Counted from the first letter of the stretch, positions 28,743-40,405 are shown. The stretch: 64,000 nt of DNA from Corynebacterium amycolatum (GCF_016889425.1 NZ_CP069513.1:248001-312000); one strand, 5' to 3'. Translations and numbers: made by a program. Notes: a model not told the origin generated them from the sequence alone.

Positions 28743-28777
28743 GGCGGGCACCTCTCATGCGCGCTGCTATGTCTACC

Positions 28778-28789
28778 GTACGAACGTAC
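28778..28789. promoter_or_regulatory. Possible operator GTACGAACGTAC
   Basis: Five-base arms GTACG and CGTAC around AA, located 36 bases upstream of the amidotransferase start. The form is common for TetR-type operators, but there is no local regulator gene. Confidence 0.3.
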
Positions 28790-28852
28790 TGTTTATTGTA
28801 GCCACAAATTACGCATTTCAATAGCAAATTACTTAAGTAAATAGCAAAAAAT

Positions 28853-28910
28853 CCCCCAACACCTTTTGGCTAGCTGTTTAAAAACAACTGACCAACTGTG
28901 GTGTCGGGGG
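28853..28910 (-). terminator. Rho-independent terminator downstream of rpoC
   Basis: CCCCCAACACC (28853-28863) pairs with GGTGTCGGGGG (28900-28910), with one G-T pair. On the minus strand the stem is followed by ATTTTTTGC. It lies about 150 bases beyond the rpoC stop. Confidence 0.8.
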
Positions 28911-29058
28911 AATTTTTGGGTTGCCGCCTAATGTCGGGCTCGGTTAACCGCGTATTGCTAACCAGTAAGCCCTGTTAGGAGCGTGGCTCTGCTCAGCGGT
29001 GAACTGGGGGATCTCAAAGGATTGCCACCCCCAGCCGCGGCCGCAAAGCTATTGATTT

Positions 29059-32000
29059 TTACTCGAAGGTTCCGATGTCATCCAGCGGAACTGCGGAACC
29101 AACCTGGTCGATGCCGTAGGTGTCCTCGGCACCGTAGAAGCCCTCACCGAAGGAGGCAAATGGTGCGGCTGCCTGGCGGGCAGCTTCCTCAGTCGGCTCA
29201 ACAGTGATGTTGCGGTAGCGCGAGATACCCGTACCAGCCGGGATTAGCTTACCGATGATCACGTTCTCCTTCAGGCCGATGAGCTTATCCGAGCGCTTGT
29301 TGATAGCGGCGTCGGTAAGCACGCGCGTCGTCTCCTGGAAGGAGGCCGCGGACAGCCAGGACTCGGTGGCCAGCGATGCCTTGGTAATACCCATCAGCAC
29401 GCGACGGCCCTCGATGACGCTGCCGCCGGAGGCAACAATCTCGCGGTTCTTAGCCATGACCGTGGAGCGCTCGACCAATGCGCCTGGCAGCAGGTCGGAG
29501 TCACCCGGCTTGGACACAATCACGCGGCGCAGCATCTGGCTGACAATAACCTCGATGTGCTTGTCGTGAATGGCCACACCCTGGTCACGGTAGACCGACT
29601 GGACTTCCTCAATGAGGTGACGCTGGACACCGCGGCGCCCCAGGACCTCGAGGACCTCGTGCGGATCGGCAGCGCCCTTGAGCAGCTGCTGCCCCTTAAC
29701 CACATGGTCACCATCGCGGATGGCGCGACGACGGCCATCGACGGTGATTTCAGCCAGACCCTGACGCTTGGCCAGCTTGTCGTAGACGACCTCGTCCTCG
29801 CTGTTGGCATCCGGGATGAGGGTGAGCGTGTAGAAGTGCTCGTCCTCCTCCAGGCGCACGCGACCGTTTTCGCGAACCAGTGGAGCCTTGTTCTTCGGCA
29901 CTCGGGCCTCGAACAGCTCCTGGACACGCGGCAGACCACCGGTAATGTCGCCACCGACACCACCCTGGTGGAACGTACGCATGGTCAGCTGGGTACCCGG
30001 CTCACCAATGGACTGCGCAGCGACAATACCGACAGCCTCTCCGATGTCGACCAGCTTGCCGGTTGCCATCGAACGACCGTAGCACTTGGCACAGACACCG
30101 GTTGCGGTGGAACAGGTCAGAACCGAGCGGACCTTGACTTCCTTGACACCGTGGCTGAGAGCCAGGGTGATGTGGTCGTCGTTCAGGTCGGTGTCAGCCT
30201 CGATAAGGACATTGCCCTCAGCGTCGGTGACATCTGCTGCCAGTACGCGAGCAATCGCGGCGGTCTCGACGTACTTCGCACGACGGATCTCGCCGGTCGG
30301 GTTGCCGGTTGCGTCCAGAACATCCTCGCCAATCTCGACAACGACACCGTCGTGGGTGCCACAGTCCTCTTCGCGAACGATGACGTCCTGTGCAACGTCG
30401 ACCAGACGACGGGTCAGGTAACCCGAGTCAGCGGTACGAAGCGCGGTATCGGCCAGACCCTTACGGGAACCGTGCGAGTTGTTGAAGTACTCGAGAACCG
30501 ACAGGCCTTCGCGGAAGGAGGTCTTAATCGGGCGGGTGATGTATTCACCACGCGGGTTCGTAACCATGCCCTTCATGCCGGCCAGCGAGTGAATCTGGCC
30601 CATGTTACCGGCAGCACCCGACTTCACGATCATCGGAATCGGGTTGTCATCCGGGTACAGAGCCTCGACCTTTTCACCGACCTCAGCCGTCGCAGCCTTC
30701 CACAGGTTAACCAGCGACTCGTGACGCTCAGCGGCCGAGAGCTTACCGCGGCGGAACTTCTTCTCCACCGTGGCGGCCTTCTCTTCGTAGCCGTTCAGGA
30801 TCTCACGCTTGTTCGGGAGAACCAGCACGTCAGACATAGCAATGGTGACACCAGAACGGGTAGCCCAGTAGAAACCAGCATCCTTGAGCTTGTCGACGGT
30901 CTGAGCGACCGTAATCATCGGGTACTTGGCAGCCAAGTCGTTGATGATCGCAGCCTGCGGCTTCTTAGCCATAACGCCTTCGACGTATGGGTAGTTCCAC
31001 GGCAGCAGGTCGTTGAACATAACGCGGCCCAGCGTGGTGGAAGCCAGCCAGGTATCGCCCTTGTTCCAACCATCTGGAAACTGCTCGGACTCAATCTCGG
31101 CCGGCGGACGCAGGTGGCTGATGCGAACCTTAATTGGGCTCTGCAGGCCAATTGCACCGCGGTCGTAAGCCATGATGGCCTCGGCCGGGCTGGTGTAAAT
31201 ACCCTGCTCCGGTGCGTCCTCGGTGGCATCCTGGTGGCCACCCGGCAGCTCCGGCTTCTCCAGTGTCAGGAAGTACAGGCCAGTGACCATATCCAGACGC
31301 GGCATAGCCAGCGGCTTACCGGAAGCCGGCGACAGAATGTTGTTCGAGGACAGCATCAGGACGCGAGCCTCGGCCTGTGCTTCAGCGGACAGCGGCAGGT
31401 GAACTGCCATCTGGTCACCGTCGAAGTCGGCGTTGAAAGCCTCACATGCCAGTGGGTGCAGCTGAATTGCCTTACCCTCAACCAGGACCGGCTCGAACGC
31501 CTGAATACCCAGGCGGTGCAGCGTAGGTGCACGGTTCAGCAGGACCGGGTGTCCGGTAATGACATCTTCGAGGACGTCCCACACCTCTGGGCGCTGACGC
31601 TCAACCATGCGCTTCGCGCTCTTGATGTTCTGCGCGTAGCTCTTGGCCACGAGCTCCTTCATAACGAACGGCTTGAACAGCTCAAGAGCCATCAGCTTCG
31701 GCAGACCACACTGGTGCAGCTTCAGCTGCGGGCCGACGATAATAACCGAACGGCCGGAGTAGTCAACACGCTTACCCAGCAGGTTCTGACGGAAACGACC
31801 CTGCTTGCCCTTGAGCAGGTCGCTCAGGGACTTCAGCGGGCGGTTACCCGGACCAGTGACCGGGCGGCCACGACGTCCGTTGTCAAACAGTGCGTCAACG
31901 GATTCCTGAAGCATGCGCTTCTCGTTGTTGACGATGATTTCCGGAGCGCCCAGGTCAATCATGCGCTTCAGGCGGTTGTTTCGGTTGATGACACGACGGT

Positions 32001-33030
32001 AGAGGTCGTTCAAGTCCGAGGTCGCAAAGCGGCCACCGTCGAGCTGCACCATCGGGCGCAGCTCCGGCGGAATCACCGGAATGCAGTCGAGCACCATAGC
32101 GGCCGGGTCGTTGCCGGACTGCAGGAATGCAGTGACAACCTTCAGGCGCTTGAGGGCGCGCATCTTCTTCTGTCCCTTGCCGTCGCGAATAATCTCGCGC
32201 AGCTCCTCGGCCTCCTTGGCCAGGTCGAAGTTGCGGATCAGGGTCTGAATAGCCTCAGCACCCATACCACCGGTGAAGTAATCCTCGTAGCGGTCGACGA
32301 GTTCGGTGTAAATACCCTCGTCGATAATCATCTGCTTCGGCTCGAGCTTGATGAAGGTGTTCCAAATCTCGTCGAGACGATCCAGCTCGCGCTGGGCGCG
32401 CTCACGGATGTGGCGCATCTCGCGCTCGGCTGCGGACTGAACCTTCTTACGGGCATCAGCCTTGGCACCCGCTGCCTCGAGTTCAGCCAGATCCTCTTCC
32501 AGGGTCTGGGCACGCTCGGCCAGCTCCTGGTCACGATCGTCCTCAACCAGCTTCTTGTCCACGAGCATGTCTGCTTCGAGGGTTTCCTGGTCGTTGTGGC
32601 GAGCCTCTTCATCCACGGAGGTGATGATGTTGGCAGCGAAGTAGATGATCTTTTCCAGATCCTTCGGAGCCAGGTCGAGCAGGTAGCCGAGGCGGGACGG
32701 CACACCCTTGAAGTACCAGATGTGAGTGACCGGAGCGGCCAGCTCAATGTGGCCCATGCGCTCACGGCGAACCTTCGACTTGGTCACCTCAACGCCACAG
32801 CGTTCACAGATGATGCCCTTGAAGCGAACGCGCTTGTACTTACCACAAGCACACTCCCAGTCACGGGTCGGGCCGAAGATACGCTCACAGAAAAGGCCAT
32901 CCTTTTCCGGCTTCAGCGTACGGTAGTTAATCGTCTCGGGCTTCTTGACCTCACCGCGAGACCAGCGGCGGATGTCGTCGGCGGTAGCGAGCCCAATCCG
33001 GAGCTCGTCAAAGTTGTTGACGTCGAGCAC
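29059..33030 (-). CDS. rpoC: RNA polymerase beta' subunit
   Basis: A protein of 1323 residues. It starts [20 protein letters not shown] and has the zinc-binding motif ([20 protein letters not shown]), the active-site Mg2+ loop [12 protein letters not shown], the bridge helix/trigger loop region ([20 protein letters not shown]) and the C-terminal [14 protein letters not shown]. It is an actinobacterial-length beta' chain. It follows rpoB after 148 bases, which hold a GCTTAACGACG copy. A strong terminator follows. Confidence 0.97.
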   Translation of the reverse strand: MLDVNNFDELRIGLATADDIRRWSRGEVKKPETINYRTLKPEKDGLFCERIFGPTRDWECACGKYKRVRFKGIICERCGVEVTKSKVRRERMGHIELAAPVTHIWYFKGVPSRLGYLLDLAPKDLEKIIYFAANIITSVDEEARHNDQETLEADMLVDKKLVEDDRDQELAERAQTLEEDLAELEAAGAKADARKKVQSAAEREMRHIRERAQRELDRLDEIWNTFIKLEPKQMIIDEGIYTELVDRYEDYFTGGMGAEAIQTLIRNFDLAKEAEELREIIRDGKGQKKMRALKRLKVVTAFLQSGNDPAAMVLDCIPVIPPELRPMVQLDGGRFATSDLNDLYRRVINRNNRLKRMIDLGAPEIIVNNEKRMLQESVDALFDNGRRGRPVTGPGNRPLKSLSDLLKGKQGRFRQNLLGKRVDYSGRSVIIVGPQLKLHQCGLPKLMALELFKPFVMKELVAKSYAQNIKSAKRMVERQRPEVWDVLEDVITGHPVLLNRAPTLHRLGIQAFEPVLVEGKAIQLHPLACEAFNADFDGDQMAVHLPLSAEAQAEARVLMLSSNNILSPASGKPLAMPRLDMVTGLYFLTLEKPELPGGHQDATEDAPEQGIYTSPAEAIMAYDRGAIGLQSPIKVRISHLRPPAEIESEQFPDGWNKGDTWLASTTLGRVMFNDLLPWNYPYVEGVMAKKPQAAIINDLAAKYPMITVAQTVDKLKDAGFYWATRSGVTIAMSDVLVLPNKREILNGYEEKAATVEKKFRRGKLSAAERHESLVNLWKAATAEVGEKVEALYPDDNPIPMIVKSGAAGNMGQIHSLAGMKGMVTNPRGEYITRPIKTSFREGLSVLEYFNNSHGSRKGLADTALRTADSGYLTRRLVDVAQDVIVREEDCGTHDGVVVEIGEDVLDATGNPTGEIRRAKYVETAAIARVLAADVTDAEGNVLIEADTDLNDDHITLALSHGVKEVKVRSVLTCSTATGVCAKCYGRSMATGKLVDIGEAVGIVAAQSIGEPGTQLTMRTFHQGGVGGDITGGLPRVQELFEARVPKNKAPLVRENGRVRLEEDEHFYTLTLIPDANSEDEVVYDKLAKRQGLAEITVDGRRRAIRDGDHVVKGQQLLKGAADPHEVLEVLGRRGVQRHLIEEVQSVYRDQGVAIHDKHIEVIVSQMLRRVIVSKPGDSDLLPGALVERSTVMAKNREIVASGGSVIEGRRVLMGITKASLATESWLSAASFQETTRVLTDAAINKRSDKLIGLKENVIIGKLIPAGTGISRYRNITVEPTEEAARQAAAPFASFGEGFYGAEDTYGIDQVGSAVPLDDIGTFE

Positions 33031-33161
33031 CTGTTTTCCCTTTCCCTCCGCATCGAAGTAATGCGGAAACCAAATTCTCTGCGGAGGTTTTTGTACGTTG
33101 TCGTCTGTGTTGGGTTATTCGCGAGTTAGGGCTTCCCGCCCCTGATACTCACGCAATGTTT

Positions 33162-33172
33162 CGTCGTTAAGC
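33162..33172 (-). repeat. GCTTAACGACG motif (A variant), copy 6
   Basis: Lies between rpoB and rpoC, six bases beyond the rpoB stop codon, read as CGTCGTTAAGC on the plus strand. Confidence 0.65.
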
Positions 33173-33178
33173 GAGAAA

Positions 33179-36100
33179 CTATGCGGAGTCAGCGTCGGAA
33201 CGCTCATCGCGGGACAGGTTAATGCCGAGGGAAGCGGTCGCGTGGTCGAGTTCCTCATCGTCGGAGGAGCCCAACTCAACCGGAACGCCGTCGGCCGAAA
33301 GGACCTCAACGTTCAGGCAGAGCGACTGCAGTTCCTTCAGAAGCACCTTGAACGACTCCGGAATACCCGGATCCGGAATGTTGTCGCCCTTCACGATTGC
33401 CTCGTAGACCTTGACGCGGCCAACCACGTCATCGGACTTGATGGTGAGCAGCTCCTGCAGGGTGTAGGCAGCGCCGTATGCCTGCATTGCCCACACCTCC
33501 ATCTCACCGAAGCGCTGACCACCGAACTGAGCCTTACCACCCAGCGGCTGCTGGGTAATCATGGAGTACGGACCGGTGGAACGAGCGTGAATCTTCTCGT
33601 CGACCAGGTGGTGCAGCTTCAGCATGTACATGTAGCCCACCGAAACCGGGAACGGGAACTTTTCGCCAGAGCGGCCGTCGAACAGCGTGGCCTTACCGTC
33701 AGCGTTGACCAGCACCTCGCCGTCACGGTTCGGGCGGGACGACGCGAGCAGACCAGCGAGTTCCTCGTTCTCAGCACCGTCGAACACTGGGGTTGCAACC
33801 AGGGAGTCGGACGGAACGTCGTGCAGGTCGGCCGGAAGACGCTTAGCCCAATCCGGGTCGCCCTCAATGCTCCAGCCGGCCTTCGCCAGCCAGCCGAGGT
33901 GAACCTCGAGGACCTGGCCGATGTTCATACGACGCGGAACACCGTGGGTGTTCAGAATGATGTCGACCGGGGTGCCGTCCGGCAGGAACGGCATGTCCTC
34001 CTGCGGCAGGATCTTGCCGATAACGCCCTTGTTACCGTGGCGACCTGCCATCTTGTCGCCGTCCTGGATCTTGCGCTTCTGCGCAACGTACACGCGGACC
34101 ATCTCGTTGACACCCGGTGCCAGGTCGTCATCGTCTTCACGGGAGAAGACACGGACGCCGATGACCTTGCCGGACTCACCGTGCGGAACACGCATGGAAG
34201 TGTCACGGACCTCGCGGGACTTCTCGCCGAAGATAGCGCGCAGCAGGCGCTCCTCCGGAGTCAGCTCAGTCTCACCCTTCGGCGTGGTCTTAGCGACCAG
34301 GATGTCACCGTCGCGAACGTCGGCACCGATGCGGACGATGCCGCGTTCATCCAGATCCTTCAGCATCTCCTCGGACGCGTTCGGGATGTCACGGGTGATT
34401 TCCTCCGGACCCAGCTTGGTGTCGCGGGCGTCGATCTCGTGCTCCTCGATGTGAATCGAGGTCAAGATGTCCTCCTCAACCATGCGCTGGTTCAGGATGA
34501 TGGCGTCCTCGTAGTTGTGACCTTCCCACGGCATGAATGCCACGAGCAGGTTCTTACCAAGTGCCATCTCACCGTTGTCGGTACCCGGACCGTCAGCGAT
34601 GACCTGGCCGGCCTCAACACGCTGGCCCTCGTCAACCAGTGGCTTCTGGTTGTAGCAGGTGCCCTGGTTGGTGCGCTCGAACTTGCGCAGCAGGTAGGTG
34701 TGGCGCTGGCCTTCATCGTCCATGATGGTGATGAAGTCTGCCGACACGGTCTCGACCACACCGGCGGCCGAAGCGACAATGACATCGCCCGCGTCGTAAG
34801 CAGCACGCTGCTCCATACCGGTACCGACGAACGGAGCCTCCGAACGCAGTAGCGGCACAGCCTGACGCTGCATGTTCGCACCCATCAGGGCACGGTTAGC
34901 GTCGTCGTGCTCGAGGAACGGAATCATGGCAGTAGCCACGGAGACCATCTGACGCGGGGAAACATCGAGGTAGTCGACCTCATCAGCGCGGACGGACTCG
35001 ACGTCACCACCCTTCTTACGAACAGACAGGGTCTCCTGAACGAAGTGGCCGTTCTCGTCGATCGGAGTGTTGGCCTGCGCAACGACGTAGCGGTCTTCCT
35101 CATCAGCGGTGAGGTAGTCGACCTCATCGGTGATGACACCATCGCGGACGCGACGGTACGGAGTCTCAATGAAACCGAACGGGTTCACGCGTGCGTAGCA
35201 GGACAGCGAACCAATCAGGCCAATGTTCGGACCCTCTGGGGTCTCAATTGGACACATGCGGCCGTAGTGGGACGGGTGAACGTCTCGAACCTCGAGACCA
35301 GCACGGTCACGGGTCAGACCACCCGGACCCAGTGCGGACAGACGACGCTTGTGGGTCAGACCCGACAGCGAGTTGTTCTGGTCCATGAACTGGGACAGCT
35401 GGGAAGTACCGAAGAACTCACGGATAGCCGCGGAGACCGGGCGCACGTTAATCAGAGTGGTCGGCTGGATCGACTCCACGTCCTGAGTGGTCATGCGCTC
35501 ACGAACCACGCGTTCCATGCGGGACAGACCCACGCGAACCTGGTTCTGAATCAGCTCGCCTACGGTACGCAGACGACGGTTACCGAAGTGGTCGATATCG
35601 TCGGTCTCAACCGGAATCTCGACCCCTTCCGGCGAGGTCATAACATTCTCGCCGTCGTGCAGGCGCACGAGGTATTCAATGGTGGTAGCGATATCCTGTT
35701 CGGTCAGGACCATCTCGCCAGAGACCTCAGTACCCAGGCCCAGCTTGCGGTTGACCTTGTAGCGACCGACCTTGGCCAGGTCGTAGCGCTTCGGCTTGAA
35801 GAAGTTGTTCTCCAGCAGAGCCAGCGCGGACTCGCGCGTCGGCGGCTCACCCGGGCGCTGCTTGCGGTAAATCTCCAGCAGAGCCTCGTCGGTGTTTGCA
35901 ACACCGTCCTTCTCCAGGGTGGCCATCATGATCTCAGAGAAGCCGAAGCGCTCCTTGATTTCCTCAGTGGTCCAGCCGAAAGCCTTCAGCAGAACCGTGA
36001 CCGGCTGGCGACGCTTACGGTCAATACGAACGCCGACGGTGTCCCGCTTGTCGACGTCGAACTCCAGCCACGCACCGCGCGACGGAATAATCTTCACCGA

Positions 36101-36667
36101 GTGCAGCGGGCGCTCGGTGGACTTGTCGATGGTCTCATCGAAGTAGACGCCCGGAGAGCGCACCAGCTGAGAAACAACGACACGCTCAGTTCCGTTGACG
36201 ATGAACGTACCCTTGTCCGTCATCATCGGGAAGTCACCGATGAAGACAGTCTGGCTCTTGATCTCACCGGTCTCGCGGTTGGTGAACTCCGCGGTGACGT
36301 AGAGGGGAGCCGAGTAGTTGATGTCCTTATCCTTGGACTCATCCACGGTGTTCTTGACGGAGTCGAACCATGGGTCCGACAGCGTCAGGGACATCTTCTG
36401 GGAGTAGTCCTCGATCGGAGAGAGCTCTTCTAGAATATCTTCGAGACCGCTGGTAACCCGAGCGTCTTCTCCGAGCTCCTCCTGGCGACGAGCGCGCCAC
36501 TCAGGCGTGCCAATGAGCCATGCGAAAGACTCACGCTGCAGGTCGAGCAGACCAGGAACCGCAATCGGCTCCTGAATCTTTGCAAACGAGTACCTCTTCG
36601 AAGCTCCGGGAATACCGGTTACTGCCTTGGTCTGGCGGGAGACTGCCAAGATGCGTCCTTCCAGCAC
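33179..36667 (-). CDS. rpoB: RNA polymerase beta subunit
   Basis: A protein of 1162 residues starting [18 protein letters not shown]. The rifampicin region reads [18 protein letters not shown] followed by [14 protein letters not shown], with the sensitive-type Asp, His and Ser residues, so rifampicin susceptibility is predicted. Other landmarks are [20 protein letters not shown] and the C-terminal [20 protein letters not shown]. It forms the catalytic core with beta'. The leader upstream is about 435 bases and separates it from the DUF3068 gene. Confidence 0.97.
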   Translation of the reverse strand: MLEGRILAVSRQTKAVTGIPGASKRYSFAKIQEPIAVPGLLDLQRESFAWLIGTPEWRARRQEELGEDARVTSGLEDILEELSPIEDYSQKMSLTLSDPWFDSVKNTVDESKDKDINYSAPLYVTAEFTNRETGEIKSQTVFIGDFPMMTDKGTFIVNGTERVVVSQLVRSPGVYFDETIDKSTERPLHSVKIIPSRGAWLEFDVDKRDTVGVRIDRKRRQPVTVLLKAFGWTTEEIKERFGFSEIMMATLEKDGVANTDEALLEIYRKQRPGEPPTRESALALLENNFFKPKRYDLAKVGRYKVNRKLGLGTEVSGEMVLTEQDIATTIEYLVRLHDGENVMTSPEGVEIPVETDDIDHFGNRRLRTVGELIQNQVRVGLSRMERVVRERMTTQDVESIQPTTLINVRPVSAAIREFFGTSQLSQFMDQNNSLSGLTHKRRLSALGPGGLTRDRAGLEVRDVHPSHYGRMCPIETPEGPNIGLIGSLSCYARVNPFGFIETPYRRVRDGVITDEVDYLTADEEDRYVVAQANTPIDENGHFVQETLSVRKKGGDVESVRADEVDYLDVSPRQMVSVATAMIPFLEHDDANRALMGANMQRQAVPLLRSEAPFVGTGMEQRAAYDAGDVIVASAAGVVETVSADFITIMDDEGQRHTYLLRKFERTNQGTCYNQKPLVDEGQRVEAGQVIADGPGTDNGEMALGKNLLVAFMPWEGHNYEDAIILNQRMVEEDILTSIHIEEHEIDARDTKLGPEEITRDIPNASEEMLKDLDERGIVRIGADVRDGDILVAKTTPKGETELTPEERLLRAIFGEKSREVRDTSMRVPHGESGKVIGVRVFSREDDDDLAPGVNEMVRVYVAQKRKIQDGDKMAGRHGNKGVIGKILPQEDMPFLPDGTPVDIILNTHGVPRRMNIGQVLEVHLGWLAKAGWSIEGDPDWAKRLPADLHDVPSDSLVATPVFDGAENEELAGLLASSRPNRDGEVLVNADGKATLFDGRSGEKFPFPVSVGYMYMLKLHHLVDEKIHARSTGPYSMITQQPLGGKAQFGGQRFGEMEVWAMQAYGAAYTLQELLTIKSDDVVGRVKVYEAIVKGDNIPDPGIPESFKVLLKELQSLCLNVEVLSADGVPVELGSSDDEELDHATASLGINLSRDERSDADSA

Positions 36668-37102
36668 CTCACGCGGTGGAGCACACCGGCAACCGGTGGT
36701 GCGCTCCGCCCGCTTGGTTTATACGCGATTCAAGTTGCAGGAATTATTTCTGTTGCGCACCGGGATACTTTGCGTCTAACCTTTGGTCACACACGAAAGT
36801 GATTCCCCCGCCACTTGGCCTCCAAGACCAGCCTTTAAAAGGCGAGCCCCCGAGCCCTAACGGCGGCGCCGCGGCAACTCCTTTAACAGCTAGATGCACG
36901 AAAAACGGTGCTACATAATAGCCCCGAGCCCCGAGCGCAAACTATAAAAGAGCTGGCGACAGATACACTAATTCCAGCGCAACGATTTAGCCTATATCAA
37001 AAACTGGCAGTTGTCTAGTACAACTTGACAAATCGGGCGTGTCGCATTCACCCGTCACCGATATAAAGGGGGAGGCCTGGGCGCTATGGCCGTCGTAAAG
37101 CG
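36668..37102 (-). promoter_or_regulatory. rpoB upstream region with candidate promoter
   Basis: No gene is supported in these 435 bases. A promoter candidate on the minus strand is TAGACA (37012-37017), 17-base spacer, TAGGCT (36989-36994), which would give a leader of about 310 bases. A second -10-like TATTAT lies at 36915-36920. A 13-base palindrome GCCTTTAAAAGGC spans 36831-36843 within the leader. The upstream end carries the hairpin made by two copies of the 11-mer. Confidence 0.4.
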
Positions 37103-37121
37103 TTACTCTGCTTTACGACGG
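37090..37121. repeat. Perfect inverted pair of the GCTTTACGACG motif (copies 7 and 8)
   Basis: CCGTCGTAAAG (37090-37100) and CTTTACGACGG (37111-37121) are perfectly complementary over 11 bases around a 10-base loop that holds the DUF3068 stop codon (37103-37105). The right copy also encodes the protein's last residues. It could act as a terminator hairpin, but no U-run is seen. Confidence 0.8.
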
Positions 37122-38068
37122 GTCGAAGGACGCACGATGCCCACGATTGCGATGAATACCAGAATCGAACCGGACGTAATGAGACCGATTGACCACGGCT
37201 CTAGAGCCGGGCGCTGGAAATTCTGTATTGCGCCGAAGAGAAGCTGATTGGAAAGGCCTTCGTCCATCTTTCCGTTGAAGCGCAGGTAGTCCATGATCGG
37301 CTCGCCATCGCGAGTCTCCCACCAAAGGTGGATGTCCTCGGCCATATCGATGACCGAGCCAGACTTCGGCTCAACCCAAAAATCACGGGTGCCCTGGTAC
37401 TGGAGGAACCCGGATTTGTCATCCTGAGTTAGCTGAGAGACGTAAGAACGGTACTTCTGGGCGAGATTCGTCTTCTCAATATCCTGACGGAAATGCAGAA
37501 CGCGGTTGCCGCCGCGTTCCTCTTCCCCGACAAACTTTGCTGGCAGGGAATCGTGGAGGAAATCATCAAAGATCAGATATTCCTTTTCCTCCGTGTCGGC
37601 CGGGAGCTTCACCCAGTTCCCCTCGAAAGCCACAGACCGCGGAACGCCCGCCATGCGGTCGACAAGCGTCGCAGGAGCCAGCGCCTCGCCGGTGAGTCGG
37701 TCGATGGTCACTGTCCAGATATTGGCCTCGATAAGCTCGGTCAGCGGGTCGGTGCCCATGACCTCCGGGGGAAGCTCACGCATTTCAGTCACACCGACAC
37801 GGAGCGAAACCTTGTCCGCATCGGCAGGTTCGATGAGTACGCCGTGGAGCTGTCTCTGCAGCGGCGAGTGCACTTCTTCGCGCTTGCCTTCTTCGTTAAT
37901 CCTGGTGGATACGCTGTCTTCCGCCCGCAGGGTGTACGACACCGGCGGCAGGTTAAGCGGCATTTTGGGATCAACATTGAGCACTTTGGGCAGCAAGATG
38001 CCAGCAGCAAGCAGTGCAGTGCCTAGACCCAATAGAAGGATAGACAAAATTCTCGGCCGTGAGAGCAT
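37103..38068 (-). CDS. DUF3068 membrane-anchored protein
   Basis: A protein of 321 residues with an N-terminal hydrophobic helix (ILSILLLGLGTALLAAGIL), a large extracytoplasmic part (about 30-290) and a C-terminal membrane helix (IGLITSGSILVFIAIVGIV). The body contains LPPVSYTLRAEDSVSTR and GSVIDMAEDIHLWWETRDG, as in the actinobacterial DUF3068 family (sometimes labelled porin PorA family). Its function is not established. ATG at 38068 is used; no strong ribosome-binding site is seen, and an upstream ATG at 38098 is possible. It lies between rplL and rpoB. Confidence 0.75.
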   Translation of the reverse strand: MLSRPRILSILLLGLGTALLAAGILLPKVLNVDPKMPLNLPPVSYTLRAEDSVSTRINEEGKREEVHSPLQRQLHGVLIEPADADKVSLRVGVTEMRELPPEVMGTDPLTELIEANIWTVTIDRLTGEALAPATLVDRMAGVPRSVAFEGNWVKLPADTEEKEYLIFDDFLHDSLPAKFVGEEERGGNRVLHFRQDIEKTNLAQKYRSYVSQLTQDDKSGFLQYQGTRDFWVEPKSGSVIDMAEDIHLWWETRDGEPIMDYLRFNGKMDEGLSNQLLFGAIQNFQRPALEPWSIGLITSGSILVFIAIVGIVRPSTRRKAE

Positions 38069-38205
38069 GTTAGATACTTTACAGGCCAATAAGGGCAATC
38101 AAGACAATGAGTGGGCTGGTTTTTGCCCCAACTTCCTGTGACGGGTGAGATTAGTGAGGTTTTGCCCGGGTCAGGCGGGTTGGCAAAGGCCCCAGAAACA
38201 AAAGA

Positions 38206-38242
38206 ACCGCCAACCCCGGGCAAGAAGCCCAGAATTGGCGGT
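38206..38242 (-). terminator. Rho-independent terminator of rplJ-rplL
   Basis: ACCGCCAA (38206-38213) pairs with TTGGCGGT (38235-38242), extended by inner GCCC/GGGC pairing. The minus-strand 3' side reads TCTTTTGTTTC. It is about 50 bases beyond the rplL stop. Confidence 0.85.
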
Positions 38243-38291
38243 CAGAATTGGCAGCTTTAGGCCACTACCGGGGCCGAAGCAAGTAACTGAA

Positions 38292-38675
38292 TTACTTGAG
38301 GGAGACCTTTGCGCCAGCCTCTTCCAGCTTAGCCTTAGCAGCCTCAGCGTCGTCCTTAGAAGCACCCTCCAGGATAGCCTTCGGAGCGGACTCAACCATC
38401 TCCTTAGCCTCCTTCAGGCCCAGGCCGGAGACGATCTCGCGGACAGCCTTAATAACGCCGATCTTCTTAGCGCCAGCGTCCTCGAGGACGACGTCGAACT
38501 CGTCCTTCTCCTCAGCAGCAGCCTCGCCGCCAGCAGCGCCTGCAGCAGCAACTGCGACCGGAGCAGCAGCGGTGACGTCGAACTCTTCCTCGAAAGCCTT
38601 CTTGAACTCGGTGAGCTCAACGAGGGTCATTTCCTTGAAAGCCTCGAGCAGTTCCTCAGTGGTGTACTTAGCCAT
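38292..38675 (-). CDS. rplL: 50S ribosomal protein L7/L12
   Basis: A protein of 127 residues. The N-terminal dimer domain ([20 protein letters not shown]) is followed by an Ala/Gly-rich hinge ([20 protein letters not shown]) and the C-terminal domain ([40 protein letters not shown]). Multiple copies form the ribosomal stalk on L10 and recruit translation GTPases. It lies 124 bases after rplJ. Confidence 0.97.
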   Translation of the reverse strand: MAKYTTEELLEAFKEMTLVELTEFKKAFEEEFDVTAAAPVAVAAAGAAGGEAAAEEKDEFDVVLEDAGAKKIGVIKAVREIVSGLGLKEAKEMVESAPKAILEGASKDDAEAAKAKLEEAGAKVSLK

Positions 38676-38799
38676 GGATATTCTCCTATGAGTGTGGTGC
38701 GGCCGCTCCCCTCAGAGATCCCTGGGGTCGAAGCCGTCAAAGTGATATTTAAAAGTTTTTCGCGTGATTTAGTTCGCGTAGTTCGCGAGCCGCTCGGGA

Positions 38800-39312
38800 T
38801 TACTTCTTTTCCTCGAGTGCCGCAGCAAGGCGGGCAACCGAGGAGGTCGGAGCATCGAGCAGGCCAGCGACGTTCGCCAGAACGCCGTTGAAGGCACCAG
38901 CCAGCTTTGCCAGCGTGGTCTCACGGTTATCCATATCCGCAAGAGCCTCGAACTGTGCTGCATCGATTGCAGCACCGTCCATGTAGCCGCCCTTGATCAC
39001 GAGGTTCTTGTTGTCACCGGCGAACTTCTTAATCGCCTTAGCCGCATCCACAGCCTCGCCCTTGATGAAGGCGACTGCAGTCGGGCCGTTCAGGTGCTCA
39101 TCAAGACCCTCAATCCCTGCCTCGTCGGCAGCGATCTTGATCATGGTGTTCTTGGCGACGGAGTACTTAACATCAGCACCGAGGGCGCGACGCAGTTCCG
39201 TGATTTCCGCAACGGACAGGCCGCGGTACTCAGTCAGCACGATAGCGTTGGACTCTTCGACGTCCTGCTTCAGCGCTGCAACAGCTGCAATCTTCTCAGT
39301 ATTTGCTGCCAT
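38800..39312 (-). CDS. rplJ: 50S ribosomal protein L10
   Basis: A protein of 170 residues with [20 protein letters not shown], then [20 protein letters not shown] and the C-terminal helix that binds L7/L12 dimers. L10 is the base of the stalk. ATG at 39312 is chosen because the product then begins MAANTEK as in relatives, with GGAGG upstream; the open frame continues a further 71 codons upstream but through the leader hairpin region. Cotranscribed with rplL. Confidence 0.95.
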   Translation of the reverse strand: MAANTEKIAAVAALKQDVEESNAIVLTEYRGLSVAEITELRRALGADVKYSVAKNTMIKIAADEAGIEGLDEHLNGPTAVAFIKGEAVDAAKAIKKFAGDNKNLVIKGGYMDGAAIDAAQFEALADMDNRETTLAKLAGAFNGVLANVAGLLDAPTSSVARLAAALEEKK

Positions 39313-39391
39313 GTGTACTCTCGCCTCCTTCCTGGTCTTTGCAATTTTCCGCTCGGCCAAGTGAAGGATTCTTTTGCGCAAATACAACAAA

Positions 39392-39420
39392 CGCCCCAAT
39401 CCTCGCACAAGGATGGGGCG
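39392..39420 (-). promoter_or_regulatory. Hairpin in the rplJ leader, possible attenuator
   Basis: CGCCCCAATCC (39392-39402) pairs with GGATGGGGCG (39411-39420) with one bulged base. On the minus strand it is followed by the U-rich TTTGTTGTATTTG, then the rplJ start 80 bases on. The intergenic region to the unknown gene upstream is 387 bases and contains no supported gene. Confidence 0.45.
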
Positions 39421-39699
39421 CACAATTCTTTTGGCATGTTCCACTTCAACTCCGCCGACCCCAGGGCCAGCAGGTGAAGCCAAACTGCGCAAGCGCTTCC
39501 AAGTCCTCCTGCGTGGGCCGCTCACTGTATTCCTACAATGAAACCTTCAATCCGCTTCTTTCAAAGCGAATGACCGACGGTCTTCGGTGAAACTTGAGTA
39601 CCAACCTCCATCGTCCCAACTTAATGTTGGTGCCGATTGGAAGCCGGTCAAACTTCGTGAAGAAACTCTATACCAGACCCAGGCAATTAATCAAATCGC

Positions 39700-40332
39700 C
39701 TATCCAAAGCGCGCCGCACCAGGCTCTCCAAAGCGGCCGAACTCCAGGTCCTTCTCACGTTGCTGCACAATCATCTCGAGCTCGGCAAAGTACGCATTCA
39801 GGTCATCGTCGGCAAGCCAGAGCACTTGGTCTGCATAGTCGAGTACTACGCGCACCATGTCGTCGGGATGCGCGTCCAACCTGGCGGCATCGAGAATATC
39901 CACGGTGAGTGTCAATGCCACACGCACGACCGGCGGGATCTGCGATGCCAGGCACTGCTGCGCCACGGCGTTGCGAAGCTCCACGGCCTCCATCCGCGCA
40001 ATGATGCGCAGCAACCGCACGACCACGACCTGCGCCGCCCGAGCTTGCAGAGCTTCCTCCTCGCTCATCCCCGCAAGCACCACAGAATCCTGGATATTGC
40101 GGCGAAGCACCTCAGCTACGCGCTCGTCCTCCCCTAGCCCCGTCAGTACCTCGCCCAGCAGCGTCTGCCCCGCGATGCGCAGGCAAGGCATGTCATAGGC
40201 GTCGTCGCCCAACGAGTCGAGGTACGAGATGAGCTGCGGTTCAATAATTCCGGAACCGTCGTCGAGCTGCGCCAGGCGATTAATCTCGCCAAGCGCCTCC
40301 AGCCCTTCTTCGGGTTCCAAAATCAACGTCAT
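39700..40332 (-). CDS. Conserved-looking hypothetical protein
   Basis: A protein of 210 residues that I do not recognise. It is acidic and appears all-helical, with no signal peptide or membrane segment. Repeated helical stretches such as PCLRIAGQTLLGEVLTGLG, VVVRLLRIIARMEAVELRNA and DYADQVLWLADDDLNAYFAE suggest a helical-repeat fold. The coding pattern is normal for the window. ATG at 40332 is assumed, but no good ribosome-binding site is seen and 40353 is an alternative. It lies between rplA and rplJ on the same strand, after the rplA terminator. Confidence 0.6.
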   Translation of the reverse strand: MTLILEPEEGLEALGEINRLAQLDDGSGIIEPQLISYLDSLGDDAYDMPCLRIAGQTLLGEVLTGLGEDERVAEVLRRNIQDSVVLAGMSEEEALQARAAQVVVVRLLRIIARMEAVELRNAVAQQCLASQIPPVVRVALTLTVDILDAARLDAHPDDMVRVVLDYADQVLWLADDDLNAYFAELEMIVQQREKDLEFGRFGEPGAARFG

Positions 40333-40405
40333 AGTCGCGATTTTAAGCAACAAACTTTGGCTGTGAGTCCATTTCGGCTCGATTAGTTCTTTGGATTAGC
40401 AATTC

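Noticed and set aside
29557..33129. Open frame of about 1190 codons on the plus strand opposite rpoC
   Set aside because: It mirrors the codon pattern of rpoC and has no recognisable domain; frames of this kind appear opposite many highly expressed, codon-biased genes.
33242..36433. Two long plus-strand frames opposite rpoB
   Set aside because: Antisense shadows of rpoB; no start signal or family match.
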